From Kyrpidia tusciae DSM 2912 (GTDB lineage: Bacteria > Bacillota > Bacilli > Kyrpidiales > Kyrpidiaceae), in the NCBI RefSeq assembly GCF_000092905.1, contig NC_014098.1:1302001-1366000 (forward strand): 64,000 nucleotides of DNA, in the 5' to 3' direction. The position numbers and the translations under genes are program-made. Below, in pieces: positions 8,537 through 17,994 of the stretch (positions within the stretch are counted from its first letter, which is position 1; each line of letters opens with the position of its first letter). The notes below the pieces were generated by a model, which was not told the origin of the DNA, did not search any database, and was given only the letters and a program-made list of their open reading frames with translations.

Positions 8537-9052
8537 ATGGCGGAGTGGAGCCATTTTAATGAGCAAGGAAGGGCGAAGATGTCGGACGTTTCGGGAAAAG
8601 AGCAGACGAAGCGCACCGCCGTGGCCCGGGCGGTGGTTCGGATGAAACCGGAAACGCTCTCGGCGATTCAGGAAGGGAGAGTCAAGAAAGGGGATGTCCT
8701 GGCAGTGGCCCAGGTGGCGGGGGTCATGGCGGCCAAACGCACCCCCGACTTGATTCCCATGTGCCATACGATTCCGTTAACTCATGTGGACCTTCGCTTT
8801 TTTCCCCGGGAAAGCGAGGGCCGGCGTGATTTTGCCGAACTGGAGATCGAATCGGAGGTCTCCACTGTGGCATCCACAGGCGTGGAGATGGAGGCACTGA
8901 CGGCTGTTTCGGTGGCGGCGCTCACCGTTTACGATATGTGCAAGGCGATTGATCGGGCCATGGAGGTAACCTCGGTTTATTTGTTGGAGAAGAGCGGAGG
9001 TAAAAGCGGGGACTACCGGCGGGACGAGCCCAGGAGGAGGAATGGGGTATGA
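8537..9052 (+). CDS. moaC: Cyclic pyranopterin monophosphate synthase
   Basis: A 171-residue MoaC, which with the radical-SAM enzyme MoaA turns GTP into cyclic pyranopterin monophosphate, the first stage of molybdenum cofactor synthesis. Diagnostic stretches are [32 protein letters not shown] and [28 protein letters not shown], with the last two forming the active site. ATG 8537 follows AGGAGA. The stop overlaps the mogA start by four bases (ATGA), so the two are translationally coupled. Confidence 0.93.
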   Translation: MAEWSHFNEQGRAKMSDVSGKEQTKRTAVARAVVRMKPETLSAIQEGRVKKGDVLAVAQVAGVMAAKRTPDLIPMCHTIPLTHVDLRFFPRESEGRRDFAELEIESEVSTVASTGVEMEALTAVSVAALTVYDMCKAIDRAMEVTSVYLLEKSGGKSGDYRRDEPRRRNGV

Positions 9053-9576
9053 GCGAAGGGTGGACGGTGGCCATTGTGACGTGCAGCGACAAGGGAGCCA
9101 AGGGCGAGAGGCCGGATACGAGCGGGGAGGTTATTCGGGATTATGTGACGGGCCGGGGCATGGCGGTGCGCGGACATCGCGTGGTGCCCGACGAACGGGA
9201 TCAGATCGAGGCGGCACTGGTGTATTATTGCGACGTGGAACGGGTGGATCTCGTTCTCACCACCGGCGGGACCGGCCTGGGGCCCCGGGATGTCACCCCC
9301 GAGGCGACGTTGACGGTGGTGGAGCGGCTGGTCCCGGGGATTCCAGAGCGGATGCGGGCGGCCACGGCGGCGGTGACGCCCACGGCAATCCTGTCCCGGA
9401 GCGTCGCCGGCATCCGAGGGCAGACCTTGATCGTGAACCTCCCGGGCAACCCCAAAGGGGTGCAGGAGTGTCTGGAGGCGGTGGGGGACGTGCTGCCCCA
9501 CGCCTTGGGGGTGCTCAGCGGCCGGGTGCGAGACCACGGCCCGGTTCACCATCGTCACGAAGAATCGAAACGATGA
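9049..9576 (+). CDS. mogA: Molybdopterin adenylyltransferase / MoaB-type protein
   Basis: A 175-residue MogA/MoaB protein. It has the molybdopterin-binding fold signature [19 protein letters not shown] and the later [12 protein letters not shown]. MogA adenylylates molybdopterin before metal insertion. Firmicutes usually call the equivalent gene moaB or mogA, and the two cannot be told apart safely here. It is coupled to moaC by an ATGA overlap. Confidence 0.88.
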   Translation: MSEGWTVAIVTCSDKGAKGERPDTSGEVIRDYVTGRGMAVRGHRVVPDERDQIEAALVYYCDVERVDLVLTTGGTGLGPRDVTPEATLTVVERLVPGIPERMRAATAAVTPTAILSRSVAGIRGQTLIVNLPGNPKGVQECLEAVGDVLPHALGVLSGRVRDHGPVHHRHEESKR

Positions 9577-9661
9577 TTGTGGAGAGAGGCGGGATCGACT
9601 GGGAGGGTGACGATGTTGGATGGTCGATTCTGTTAATGAAAAGTGACGAGTTGGCACGAGT

Positions 9662-9940
9662 TCAACCCGATCGGAAGCAACAGGGGGGCGGCGAGGGTGG
9701 GTCGTCGGTTCCCCGGCGGGCTCCTTTCACTTTCCCGCGCTTTTTCTCCCTATAGTAGATGAACCCGCCGAGAAATCCCACACTGATGGCGATCAGGACG
9801 GTGCCCGCCAGGGTGGGTCCCAACCAGGGTTGCGACGGGTTGAACAAGTGACCCATCACGGCATCCCGGACGAGCGTCACCCCGTAACCGCCGAGCAGGA
9901 AAAAGCCGATCAGGATAATCCAGGATATCAAAAGCCCCAT
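9662..9940 (-). CDS. Small membrane protein, DUF2627 (YqzF-like)
   Basis: A 92-residue protein with two hydrophobic segments (LLISWIILIGFFLLGGYGVTLV and a second from LAGTVLIAISVGFLGGFIYY), then a basic, proline-rich tail. Its place immediately upstream of and divergent from bkdR matches yqzF next to bkdR in Bacillus subtilis, which supports the DUF2627 assignment. The ATG at 9940 follows GGAAGG. Function unknown. Confidence 0.65.
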   Translation of the reverse strand: MGLLISWIILIGFFLLGGYGVTLVRDAVMGHLFNPSQPWLGPTLAGTVLIAISVGFLGGFIYYREKKRGKVKGARRGTDDPPSPPPCCFRSG

Positions 9941-10090
9941 GTGACAACCTTCCTTTCAAGCCCCGGGATCCTGGGACCTTGGGCGTGGACGACTGTTACC
10001 AGTATACCTGATCTTGAAGAGCACATGGAGCCCCGTGGAATGACTGATATAATGAAAACAAATCCACGGGTCGAAAGCGAGGGGGCGTCG

Positions 10091-12139
10091 GTGGTACGGG
10101 TGCTGTTGGTCGGAGGAGGCAAAGGGGGTACGGCCCTGCTCCGGGCGTTTCACTCCATGGAGGCGGTTCGAGTGGTCGCCGTGGTGGACCTCGACCCCGG
10201 CGCCCCGGCGCTGGGTCTGGCCCGGGAATGGGGCATCGAGACGGCGGCCGATTACCGGCCGTATCTCCATGGGGTCGACGTGGTCATTGAAGCCACGGGG
10301 GATGTTGGCGTGTACCGCGAGATCGACAGCGCCCGACCTCCAGGGGTGACCCTTGTGCCCGGGCCGTTGGCCGAGCTTTTGATGACCCTGCTGCAGGAGA
10401 AAGAGCAACTGATCCACCGGCTTTCCCGGCAGCGCCACGAGTTGGACGCCATTCTCAACTCCACCCACGACGCCATGATGGCGGTGGATCAGACCGGGTG
10501 CATTACACTTTTTAATGCCGCCGCCCAGCGGTTGACCGGTTTGTCCGCCGACGAGGTGCTCGGCACCCAGGCCAAGGCCACTATCCCCAACAGCCGTTTG
10601 CACATTGTCCTTCAAACGGGGCAGGAGGAGCTCAATCAACTGCAAGACCTCGGCCGGGTGAAAATCATCACCAACCGGATGCCCGTGCGGGACGAGGATG
10701 GCCGGGTGGTGGGGGCGGTGGCCGTCTTCCGGGATGTCACGGAACTGTTTGGCTTGGCCGAAGAAGTGACAAATCTTCGCGAGATCCAATCCCTTCTTGA
10801 AGCGATTATCAACGCCACCCAAGACGCCATCTCGGTGGTGGATCGCGAAGGCAAAGGAATCCTCATCAACCCCGCCTACACCCGGCTCACCGGTCTGGGG
10901 CCGGACGACGTGATCGGCAAGCCGGCCACCGTCGATATTGCGGAAGGAGAAAGTATGCACTACCGGGTGCTGCGAACCCGCCGGGCGGTCAAGGGTGTGC
11001 CGATGAAAGTGGGTCCGGCCCGGAGGGAAGTGATCGTCAATGTCGCGCCGATTCTCGTCGATGGCGAGCTGAAGGGCAGCGTTGGGGTGATTCACGATAT
11101 CTCGGAGATTCAACAGTTAACGGAAGAGTTGGACCGGGCGAAGAGACTGATTCGAAAGCTGGAGGCCAAATACACCTTTGAGGATATCATTGGGCACAGT
11201 CCGTCCTTCGTTTCTGCCGTGCAACTCGCCCGGTCGGCGGCGCAAACCCCGGCCACGGTTTTGCTCCGGGGGGAGTCCGGGACGGGGAAGGAACTGTTTG
11301 CTCACGCGATTCACAACGAAAGCGCCCGGCGTTATCACCAGTTCATTCGGGTCAACTGCGCCGCCTTCTCCGAGTCTCTCTTGGAGAGCGAACTGTTTGG
11401 CTACGAAGAAGGGGCCTTTACCGGTGCAAAAAGGGGCGGGAAAAAGGGAGTCTTTGAAGAAGCCAGCGGCGGCACGTTGTTTCTCGACGAGATCGGAGAA
11501 CTTCCCCTCCCGACCCAGGCGAAAATCCTTCGAGCGATACAAGAAAAAGAGATTGTCCGGGTCGGCGGGAGTCGGGCAATTCCCGTGGATGTGCGGATTA
11601 TCGCCGCCACTCACGTGAATTTGGAAAAGGCGATTGAGGAGGGGCGTTTTCGGCAAGACCTGTACTATCGTTTGAATGTCATGCCCATCGTTCTGCCGCC
11701 CCTGCGCGAGCGCAAAGAGGACATCGAGCCCCTGGCCCGGCAGTTCGTGCGCAAGTTCAACCAGGATTTTGGCCGCCAGGTGGAGGGCCTGACTCCCCGG
11801 GCGATTGCCCGGTTGGAGGAATACCCATGGCCGGGCAATGTGCGGGAACTGGAGAATGTGATCGGTCGGGCCATGATCCGCGTCGGCTACACGGACACGT
11901 GGATCGATACCGTCCACGTGCCCCTGTCCGACCTGGGAGGGGCAGCGATCAACCCGGCACAACCGGAGGATGACCGGACCCTGGAGGATGTCGTTACCGC
12001 CGCGGAGAAAGCCCACATCCAGCGGGTTCTCGACAAGGTGGGCGGGAACAAAACTGAGGCCGCCCGGCGTCTGGGGATTTCGGTGCGTAATTTATATTAT
12101 AAATTGGAGAAACTTGGGATGGACCCCGGGGCCGGCTGA
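10091..12139 (+). CDS. bkdR: Sigma-54-dependent activator of branched-chain keto-acid genes, BkdR
   Basis: A 682-residue activator. Residues 1-100 look like a dinucleotide-binding domain (VLLVGGGKGGTALLR, then VVAVVDLD). Two PAS-like domains follow (LDAILNSTHDAMMAVD and LLEAIINATQDAISVVD). The AAA+ domain has Walker A GESGTGKE, the sigma-54 contact loop GAFTGA and Walker B GGTLFLDEIGE. A Fis-type helix-turn-helix ends the protein (NKTEAARRLGISVRNLYYKLEKLG). GTG 10091 follows GAGGGGG; in-frame ATGs at 10025, 10040 and 10052 lack an equally good ribosome site. The gene lies just upstream of the sigma-54 promoter for bcd-bkd. Confidence 0.9.
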   Translation: MVRVLLVGGGKGGTALLRAFHSMEAVRVVAVVDLDPGAPALGLAREWGIETAADYRPYLHGVDVVIEATGDVGVYREIDSARPPGVTLVPGPLAELLMTLLQEKEQLIHRLSRQRHELDAILNSTHDAMMAVDQTGCITLFNAAAQRLTGLSADEVLGTQAKATIPNSRLHIVLQTGQEELNQLQDLGRVKIITNRMPVRDEDGRVVGAVAVFRDVTELFGLAEEVTNLREIQSLLEAIINATQDAISVVDREGKGILINPAYTRLTGLGPDDVIGKPATVDIAEGESMHYRVLRTRRAVKGVPMKVGPARREVIVNVAPILVDGELKGSVGVIHDISEIQQLTEELDRAKRLIRKLEAKYTFEDIIGHSPSFVSAVQLARSAAQTPATVLLRGESGTGKELFAHAIHNESARRYHQFIRVNCAAFSESLLESELFGYEEGAFTGAKRGGKKGVFEEASGGTLFLDEIGELPLPTQAKILRAIQEKEIVRVGGSRAIPVDVRIIAATHVNLEKAIEEGRFRQDLYYRLNVMPIVLPPLRERKEDIEPLARQFVRKFNQDFGRQVEGLTPRAIARLEEYPWPGNVRELENVIGRAMIRVGYTDTWIDTVHVPLSDLGGAAINPAQPEDDRTLEDVVTAAEKAHIQRVLDKVGGNKTEAARRLGISVRNLYYKLEKLGMDPGAG

Positions 12140-12182
12140 GGTTGTGCGGGGCGGGTTGACACGAGTTTGTGAATGATTTTGC

Positions 12183-12217
12183 CTGCAAAATACTGCATAC
12201 CATGCAAATAATTGCAG
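12183..12217. promoter_or_regulatory. Nested palindrome, probable BkdR upstream activating site
   Basis: An outer inverted repeat CTGCAA (12183-12188) / TTGCAG (12212-12217) encloses an inner one, TGCAT-ACC-ATGCA (12194-12206). It sits 75-110 bases upstream of the -24/-12 promoter, the usual distance for an enhancer of a sigma-54 activator. BkdR as the ligand is inferred from position. Confidence 0.6.
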
Positions 12218-12290
12218 GATGTATGGTCGGGAGCCGGTGAAATCGGGCGTCGGTGGTGCGAACCGGCGCCAATTTTGTTTGATCCCGGCT

Positions 12291-12308
12291 TTGGCATGGT
12301 TTCTGCAT
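12291..12308 (+). promoter_or_regulatory. Sigma-54 (-24/-12) promoter of the bcd-bkd operon
   Basis: TTGGCATGGTTTCTGCAT matches the -24/-12 consensus, with GG and GC ten bases apart. It lies 110 bases before bcd and just downstream of the gene for a sigma-54 activator. Confidence 0.85.
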
Positions 12309-12417
12309 GGCATGTAGGTAACTGGGGTTCACGAACTCCACCGGGGGTGAGGGGTCGGCGGGCGGGTAGACCTGGGATGTTCTCGAAATGATCTGTGCGG
12401 GGAATGGGGGAGCGGAC

Positions 12418-13491
12418 ATGGAGATTTTCCGGACGATGACATCGCTCGATTACGAGCAGGTGATGTTTTGCCAAGACGCTTCTTCGGGCCTGAAGGCGGT
12501 GATCGCCATTCACGACACGACCCTCGGGCCCGCGCTGGGCGGATGCCGCATGTGGGCGTACGCTTCGGAGGCTGAGGCGGTGGTGGACGCGCTGCGCTTG
12601 GCCCGGGGAATGACTTATAAAACGGCCATGGCCGGTTTGAATTTTGGCGGGGGCAAGGCGGTCATCCTCGGGGATTCGCGAACGGAAAAGACGGAAGCCC
12701 TGTTCCGGGCCTTTGGCCGCTACGTGCAGAGCCTCGGGGGGCGGTACATCACCGCCGAAGACGTGGGGACCACCACTCAGGAAATGGACTGGATCCGCCT
12801 CGAGACCCCCTATGTGACCGGTGTCTCTGTAGCGGCCGGGGGAGGCGGGGACCCGAGCCCCATGACGGCCCTGGGGGTTTTCCGCAGTATCCAGGCCGCC
12901 CTTTCCGAGGTGTACGGCGAGGGCGACCCCGCTGGACGGACCGTGGCGGTGCAGGGGCTTGGGAGCGTCGGGTATCACTTGTGTAAGCTTCTTCATCAAG
13001 CGGGGGCGAAGCTCGTGGTGACCGACCTTCGGAAAGAAGCGGTGCACCGGGCGGTTCGGGAGTTTGGCGCCGAAGCGGTGGATCTCGAGGACATCTATGA
13101 TGTCCCGGCGGATGTGTTCGCCCCTTGTGCCCTGGGCGGAGTCATCAATGATGGCACCATCCCCCGGCTGCAGTGCCGGATTGTGGCCGGTTCGGCGAAC
13201 AACCAACTGGCGGAGGACCGGCATGGGGCCGAACTTGAGGCGAGGGGCATCCTCTACGTGCCGGATTACGTGGCGAACGCCGGCGGGGTGATTCACGTGG
13301 CGGATGAAATCGAAGGGTACCGCCCGGAGCGTGTGAGGGCCCGGGTGGAAGGGATCTACGACCGGGTTCGGGATGTGTTCGCTTTGGCCCGCAAGAAAGG
13401 GATCCCGGCCCATCAAGCGGCGGACCGCCTGGCTGAGGAGAGAATTGCGGTTTTACGGCAGGTGCGGAGCACTTTCGTGGTGCACAGTTAA
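12418..13491 (+). CDS. bcd: Leucine (branched-chain amino acid) dehydrogenase
   Basis: A 357-residue NAD-dependent dehydrogenase that deaminates leucine, valine and isoleucine to their 2-keto acids. It has the substrate motif ALGGCRMW, the catalytic lysine region [13 protein letters not shown] and the Rossmann loop [14 protein letters not shown] 12418 follows GGGGGAG. It is the first gene behind the sigma-54 promoter. The Bacillus operon also has ptb and buk around this position; neither is present here. Confidence 0.92.
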   Translation: MEIFRTMTSLDYEQVMFCQDASSGLKAVIAIHDTTLGPALGGCRMWAYASEAEAVVDALRLARGMTYKTAMAGLNFGGGKAVILGDSRTEKTEALFRAFGRYVQSLGGRYITAEDVGTTTQEMDWIRLETPYVTGVSVAAGGGGDPSPMTALGVFRSIQAALSEVYGEGDPAGRTVAVQGLGSVGYHLCKLLHQAGAKLVVTDLRKEAVHRAVREFGAEAVDLEDIYDVPADVFAPCALGGVINDGTIPRLQCRIVAGSANNQLAEDRHGAELEARGILYVPDYVANAGGVIHVADEIEGYRPERVRARVEGIYDRVRDVFALARKKGIPAHQAADRLAEERIAVLRQVRSTFVVHS

Positions 13492-13538
13492 ACGGATGCA
13501 ATGAAGCTCAAATGGTCGAATACAAGGAGGCGGCACCG

Positions 13539-14543
13539 GTGAGTGTGGAGATGAGAAACCGCCATGAAGCCCTGGGATTGACCGGAGAAGACCTTTTGGC
13601 CATGTATCGCGTGATGCTCACGGCCCGTCGGGTGGATGAACGCTTGTGGGTGCTCAATCGCGCCGGGAAAATCCCGTTTGTCATCTCGTGTCAAGGCCAC
13701 GAAGGAGCCCAGGTCGGGGCGGCGTTCGCCCTGGATCGGCAGAAAGATTACGTGTTGCCCTATTACCGGGATGTGGCCGTGGTGCTGGCTTTCGGGCAAA
13801 CACCCCGGGATTTGCTTCTGGCGGCCTATGCCAAGGCCGATGACCCGAACAGCGGGGGACGGCAGATGCCGAACCATTTTGGAAGCCGGAAGCACCGCAT
13901 CGTCTCGGGTTCCAGCCCCGTGTCCACCCAGATTCCCCACGCGGCAGGCATCGCCCTGGCCGCCAAGATGCGGGGGGACGATGTGGTGGCCTATGTCTCT
14001 TTTGGCGAGGGGTCCAGCAACCAGGGGGATTTTCATGAAGGATTGAACTTTGCCGCCGTGCATCGGTTGCCGGTCGTGTTTTTCTGTCAAAACAATGGCT
14101 ACGCCATCTCGGTGCCGGCGTCGAAAGAATTGGCCACTCCCAGTGTGGCCGACCGGGCGGCGGGGTATGGAATCCCCGGGGTGGTGGTGGACGGGAGCGA
14201 CGTTCTGGGCGTTTACCATGCCGTCAAGACGGCGGTGGAACGGGCCCGGAGGGGGGATGGGCCGACTTTGGTGGAGGCGATGACGGTTCGCTTGACCCCG
14301 CATTCCAGCGATGACGACGACCGGACCTATCGCTCCGGGGAAGAATTGGAAGACGCTCGCCGCAGGGATCCCCTTCCGCAGTTAGCCGAATATCTCATCG
14401 CATCAGGGGTTGCGGACGAGGTCCTGCTTCGCGCCTTGGACCAGGAGGTGCGGGCTGAGGTAGACGAAGCCACGGCCTATGCTGAGCAAGCAAGGGATCC
14501 CGATCCCGCGGACGTCCTGCGCTTTGTCCATGGGGAAGCATGA
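13539..14543 (+). CDS. bkdAA: Branched-chain 2-oxo acid dehydrogenase E1 alpha subunit
   Basis: A 334-residue E1 alpha. The thiamine diphosphate motif is YVSFGEGSSNQGDFHEGLNFA, continued by FFCQNNGYAIS; the phosphorylation-loop region reads TPHSSDDDDRTYR. With E1 beta it decarboxylates the keto acids and passes the acyl group to lipoyl-E2. GTG 13539 has AAGGAGG at 13524-13530, better placed than ATG 13512, which lies upstream of that site. Its partners follow directly, and the E1 alpha sequence resembles BCKDH more than pyruvate dehydrogenase; the leucine dehydrogenase neighbour supports this. Confidence 0.9.
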   Translation: MSVEMRNRHEALGLTGEDLLAMYRVMLTARRVDERLWVLNRAGKIPFVISCQGHEGAQVGAAFALDRQKDYVLPYYRDVAVVLAFGQTPRDLLLAAYAKADDPNSGGRQMPNHFGSRKHRIVSGSSPVSTQIPHAAGIALAAKMRGDDVVAYVSFGEGSSNQGDFHEGLNFAAVHRLPVVFFCQNNGYAISVPASKELATPSVADRAAGYGIPGVVVDGSDVLGVYHAVKTAVERARRGDGPTLVEAMTVRLTPHSSDDDDRTYRSGEELEDARRRDPLPQLAEYLIASGVADEVLLRALDQEVRAEVDEATAYAEQARDPDPADVLRFVHGEA

Positions 14544-14594
14544 CCAGAGATTACAAGAGGGGCCTGGGCACAGAATCCGGCCGGGGGTGGAAGT

Positions 14595-15578
14595 ATGGCG
14601 GTGAAAACCTATATTGAGGCTGTGCGGGACGCGCTGCGGGAAGAAATGGAACGGGATCCATCGGTGTTCGTGTTGGGGGAAGATGTGGGGGTTCGGGGTG
14701 GCGTATTTCGCGCCACTGTGGGACTGATCGAACAATTTGGCCCGGAGAGGGTGTTGGATGCCCCCTTGGCGGAGTCGGCCATCGTCGGAGTGGCCATCGG
14801 GGCGTCCCTCTACGGCATGCGCCCGGTGGCGGAGATCCAGTTCGCCGATTTTATCCTTCCCGCGGTGAATCAAATCATCAGTGAAGCGGCGAAAATGCGC
14901 TATCGCTCCAACAACGACTGGTATTGTCCTCTGGTGATCCGGGCGCCTTACGGCGGGGGCGTCCACGGGGCCTTGTACCATTCCCAGAGTGTAGAAGCAC
15001 TCTTTTATCACGTGCCGGGGCTGAAGGTGGTGGCGCCGGCAACCCCCTATGACGTGAAGGGCCTGCTCAAAGCGGCGATTCGGGATGATGACCCGGTGCT
15101 ATTTTTTGAGCACAAAAAATGTTACCGCTCGATCAAGGGGGAGGTGCCGGAGGAGGATTATGTGGTGCCCATCGGTCGGGCCCGGGTGGCCCGGGAGGGG
15201 ATGGACATCACGGTGATCTCCTATGGCATGACTCTGCACACTGCCCTGGAAGCTGCGGCAGAGGTGGAGAAAGAGGGGATCTCGGCTCACGTGCTCGACC
15301 TTCGGACCCTGCGCCCCCTGGATGAGGCCGCCATTCTCGAAGCGGCGGAGAAGACGGGAAAAGTGATGATCATCCACGAAGACAACAAGGTGGGCGGGGT
15401 CGGAGCCGAGGTGTCCGCCCTCATTGCGGAGAAAGCCCTTTTTTCGTTAGACGCGCCGGTGATGCGCCTTGCCGGGCCGGAGATCCCGGCGATGCCCTTC
15501 AATCGCGAATTGGAAAAATCGTATCTGGTGACGGCGCCTCGGATTGCCGAGGCGATGCGGGAACTGGCGCGGTTTTGA
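14595..15578 (+). CDS. bkdAB: Branched-chain 2-oxo acid dehydrogenase E1 beta subunit
   Basis: A 327-residue E1 beta with the transketolase pyrimidine-binding domain (VFVLGEDVGVRGGVFRATVGL; LDAPLAESAIVGVAIG) and the C-terminal domain (DITVISYGMTLHTALEAA; LDLRTLRPLD). It completes the thiamine diphosphate site with E1 alpha. It begins 51 bases after the E1 alpha stop and is followed by E2 after 12 bases, in one operon. Confidence 0.92.
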   Translation: MAVKTYIEAVRDALREEMERDPSVFVLGEDVGVRGGVFRATVGLIEQFGPERVLDAPLAESAIVGVAIGASLYGMRPVAEIQFADFILPAVNQIISEAAKMRYRSNNDWYCPLVIRAPYGGGVHGALYHSQSVEALFYHVPGLKVVAPATPYDVKGLLKAAIRDDDPVLFFEHKKCYRSIKGEVPEEDYVVPIGRARVAREGMDITVISYGMTLHTALEAAAEVEKEGISAHVLDLRTLRPLDEAAILEAAEKTGKVMIIHEDNKVGGVGAEVSALIAEKALFSLDAPVMRLAGPEIPAMPFNRELEKSYLVTAPRIAEAMRELARF

Positions 15579-15590
15579 GGAGGGGCCGGG

Positions 15591-16874
15591 ATGATCGAAA
15601 TCAAAATGCCAAAATTAGGTGAAAGCGTCACCGAGGGGACTTTGTCCCGGTGGTTGAAACAGGTTGGGGAACCGGTTCATCGCTATGAGCCCATCGCCGA
15701 GATTATCACGGACAAAGTGACGGCGGAGTTGCCCGCGGAAGCCGAGGGCATTCTCATGCGCCACCTGGTCGAGGAAGGGGAAACGGTGGCGGCGGGCACT
15801 CCCGTGGCGTTGATGGAGACTTTTACCGCAGGAGTGCAGCAGGACTCCGGTTCCGGTGCTGGGGCCGGGTCCGGGCCGGCGAAGGTGCAGCAGGCGGCGG
15901 GGCCGGAGTCCGCCCGCAGCCGGGACGGTCGATCCGGTTTGGTCGGTGCTTCGGGGAGCGGGCTTCGGGGGCGGTATTCCCCGGCGGTTCGGAAACTGGC
16001 CCGGGAATACAATGTCCGTCTGGAAGGGATCCCCGGCACCGGGGCGGGGGGCAGGGTGACCCGGCGGGATGTGCTCGCCTGGCTGGAAGGGGCGAGTGTG
16101 CAGACCTCAGTCCGAACCGCCGAGCCGAGCCGGGCGATTCTGTCGAAGGAAACCACTCTGCCAGACCAAAGCCCGGACGAGGTGGAGGTGATCGAAGCAT
16201 CGCCGATCCGCCGGGCCATCGCCCGACACATGGTGGAGAGCGTTCATGCGGCACCCCATGCCTGGACGATGGTGGAAGCGGACGTCACGGGACTGGTTCG
16301 GCTGCGGGATAGGATCAAAGAGGATTTTCGGCGGCGGGAAGGAATTCCTCTGACTTTCATGCCCTTTTTCCTGAAAGCGGTGGCGGAATCCTTGCGGGAA
16401 TTTCCCATCCTGAATTCGTCTTGGGCGGACGATCGGATTATAATGAAGAAGCGGATCCACCTTTCTGTGGCGGTGGCAACTGAGGACGCCCTGTTCGTGC
16501 CGGTGATCCGGGACGCCGACCGCCTCTCGATTACGGGCTTGGCCCACGCTTTGCATGATTTGGCCACCCGAGCCCGGCAGGGGCGGCTGAAGACCCAGGA
16601 TATGGAGGGCGGTACCTTTACCGTCAATAACACCGGGGCGTTTGGATCGGTCTTATCCAAGCCGATCCTAAACGGCGGCCAGGCGGCGATCCTCAGCGTG
16701 GAGGCCATTGTCAAGCGCCCGGTGGTCATGCCCGGTGATATGCTCGCCGTCCGTTCGATGGTCAACCTGTGTCTATCTCTGGATCATCGGGTGCTGGACG
16801 GCTGGATCTCTGGCAGATTTCTACAAAGTGTCAAAGGGCGGCTGGAAGCCTATCGGGAAGATGGGGGGATCTAG
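15591..16874 (+). CDS. bkdB: Branched-chain 2-oxo acid dehydrogenase E2 (dihydrolipoyl acyltransferase)
   Basis: A 427-residue E2 core. One lipoyl domain is at the N-terminus with the lipoyl lysine in EIITDKVTAEL. A linker rich in Gly, Ser and Ala follows, then the peripheral subunit-binding domain (SPAVRKLAREYNVRLEGIPG). The catalytic domain ends in SLDHRVLDG with the HXXXDG active site. It transfers acyl groups from lipoate to CoA. ATG 15591 follows AGGAGGGG. No E3 (lipoamide dehydrogenase) gene follows; one elsewhere in the genome must be shared. Confidence 0.92.
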   Translation: MIEIKMPKLGESVTEGTLSRWLKQVGEPVHRYEPIAEIITDKVTAELPAEAEGILMRHLVEEGETVAAGTPVALMETFTAGVQQDSGSGAGAGSGPAKVQQAAGPESARSRDGRSGLVGASGSGLRGRYSPAVRKLAREYNVRLEGIPGTGAGGRVTRRDVLAWLEGASVQTSVRTAEPSRAILSKETTLPDQSPDEVEVIEASPIRRAIARHMVESVHAAPHAWTMVEADVTGLVRLRDRIKEDFRRREGIPLTFMPFFLKAVAESLREFPILNSSWADDRIIMKKRIHLSVAVATEDALFVPVIRDADRLSITGLAHALHDLATRARQGRLKTQDMEGGTFTVNNTGAFGSVLSKPILNGGQAAILSVEAIVKRPVVMPGDMLAVRSMVNLCLSLDHRVLDGWISGRFLQSVKGRLEAYREDGGI

Positions 16875-16892
16875 TCGAACGGGCGAGGTGGG

Positions 16893-17828
16893 ATGGGATT
16901 GGAAGAGTTGCGAGTGGTATCGGGGACGGGGAATTCCGCGGGGCAGGGTCGCCGCCCCGATTGGCTTAAAATCCAGTTGCGCACCGGGGAGAATTACCGG
17001 GAGCTCAAGGCTCTCATGCGGGGGCAAACCCTTCACACGGTGTGCGAAGAGGCCCGGTGCCCGAACCTTTTTGAGTGTTGGTCACACCGCACGGCGACGT
17101 TCATGATCCTGGGCCGGATTTGCACCCGGGCCTGTCGGTTCTGCGCCGTCACCAGCGGCCGGCCGACGGAACTGGATCTACAAGAGCCGGAGCGGGTGGC
17201 CGAGGCGACGGTGGCCATGGGCCTTCGCCACGTGGTGGTCACATCGGTGGCCCGGGACGATCTGGAGGACGGGGGGGCGGAAATTTTCGCCTCCACCATC
17301 CGGGCCATCCGCCGCCGGGCACCGGGTTGTTCGGTGGAAGTGCTGATCCCGGATTTTCAGGGACAAGAGATGTCTTTGCGAAAAGTGCTGGAAGCCGGGC
17401 CGGATATCCTCAATCACAACGTGGAGACGGTGCGGCGGCTCTCGGATCGGGTGCGATCTAGGGCCAAATACGAGCGGTCTCTGGAACTGTTGCGGCGTTC
17501 CAAGGCGATCGCCCCGCGGATCCCCACGAAATCGAGCATCATGGTGGGGGTTGGAGAGACCTGGGAGGAAATCCTCGCCACCATGGACGACCTTCGGGCG
17601 GTGGATTGTGACATCCTCACCATCGGTCAATACCTGCAGCCGACCCGGAAACATTTGGCGGTGGATCGGTATTACACCCCGGACGAGTTCGCGCAACTCA
17701 GGGAGGAAGGACTGAAGCGCGGCTTCCGCCATGTAGAATCCGGTCCTTTGGTGCGAAGTTCGTACCATGCCCATGAGCAGGTGGAAGCGGTTCGCGAAAC
17801 CCGGCTTCCGGGGGCGGAGGGCGTTTAG
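16893..17828 (+). CDS. lipA: Lipoyl synthase
   Basis: A 311-residue radical-SAM enzyme that inserts sulfur into octanoyl groups on E2 or GcvH. The auxiliary cluster cysteines are in [13 protein letters not shown], and the SAM cluster cysteines in [10 protein letters not shown]. The terminal motif VRSSYHA includes the cluster-ligating serine. It lies 18 bases downstream of the E2 gene, so lipoate supply is tied to the bkd operon. The operon ends at the terminator at 17892. Confidence 0.94.
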   Translation: MGLEELRVVSGTGNSAGQGRRPDWLKIQLRTGENYRELKALMRGQTLHTVCEEARCPNLFECWSHRTATFMILGRICTRACRFCAVTSGRPTELDLQEPERVAEATVAMGLRHVVVTSVARDDLEDGGAEIFASTIRAIRRRAPGCSVEVLIPDFQGQEMSLRKVLEAGPDILNHNVETVRRLSDRVRSRAKYERSLELLRRSKAIAPRIPTKSSIMVGVGETWEEILATMDDLRAVDCDILTIGQYLQPTRKHLAVDRYYTPDEFAQLREEGLKRGFRHVESGPLVRSSYHAHEQVEAVRETRLPGAEGV

Positions 17829-17891
17829 AGGAATGGGTGAGCGTCTTAAAGGCCCGGAAGCGCACGATGGCCGATAAAACCTGATATTTTT

Positions 17892-17919
17892 GCCCGCCGA
17901 GCTGGCGGGCTCTGTTTTT
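17892..17919 (+). terminator. Rho-independent terminator after lipA
   Basis: GCCCGCC (17892-17898) pairs with GGCGGGC (17904-17910) and is followed by TCTGTTTTT. It closes the bkd-lipA operon. Confidence 0.85.
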
Positions 17920-17944
17920 CTTCGATGCGCATTTAAAGGTCGAA

Positions 17945-17953
17945 TGCTATAAT
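17945..17953 (+). promoter_or_regulatory. Extended -10 promoter of the methylmalonyl-CoA operon
   Basis: TGCTATAAT combines the TGN extension with a perfect TATAAT, 42 bases before the mutase start codon. No convincing -35 is present, which is compatible with an extended -10 promoter. It separates this operon from the sigma-54 controlled bkd genes. Confidence 0.55.
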
Positions 17954-17994
17954 CGAAGACGTTACGGTGGGCAGTGGAAGAGGAGTGAAAAAGA

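Noticed and set aside
13539-16874. Pyruvate dehydrogenase as identity of the E1/E2 genes
   Set aside because: The leucine dehydrogenase neighbour, BkdR and the sigma-54 promoter point to branched-chain substrates; the genes do not include a pdh-type E3.
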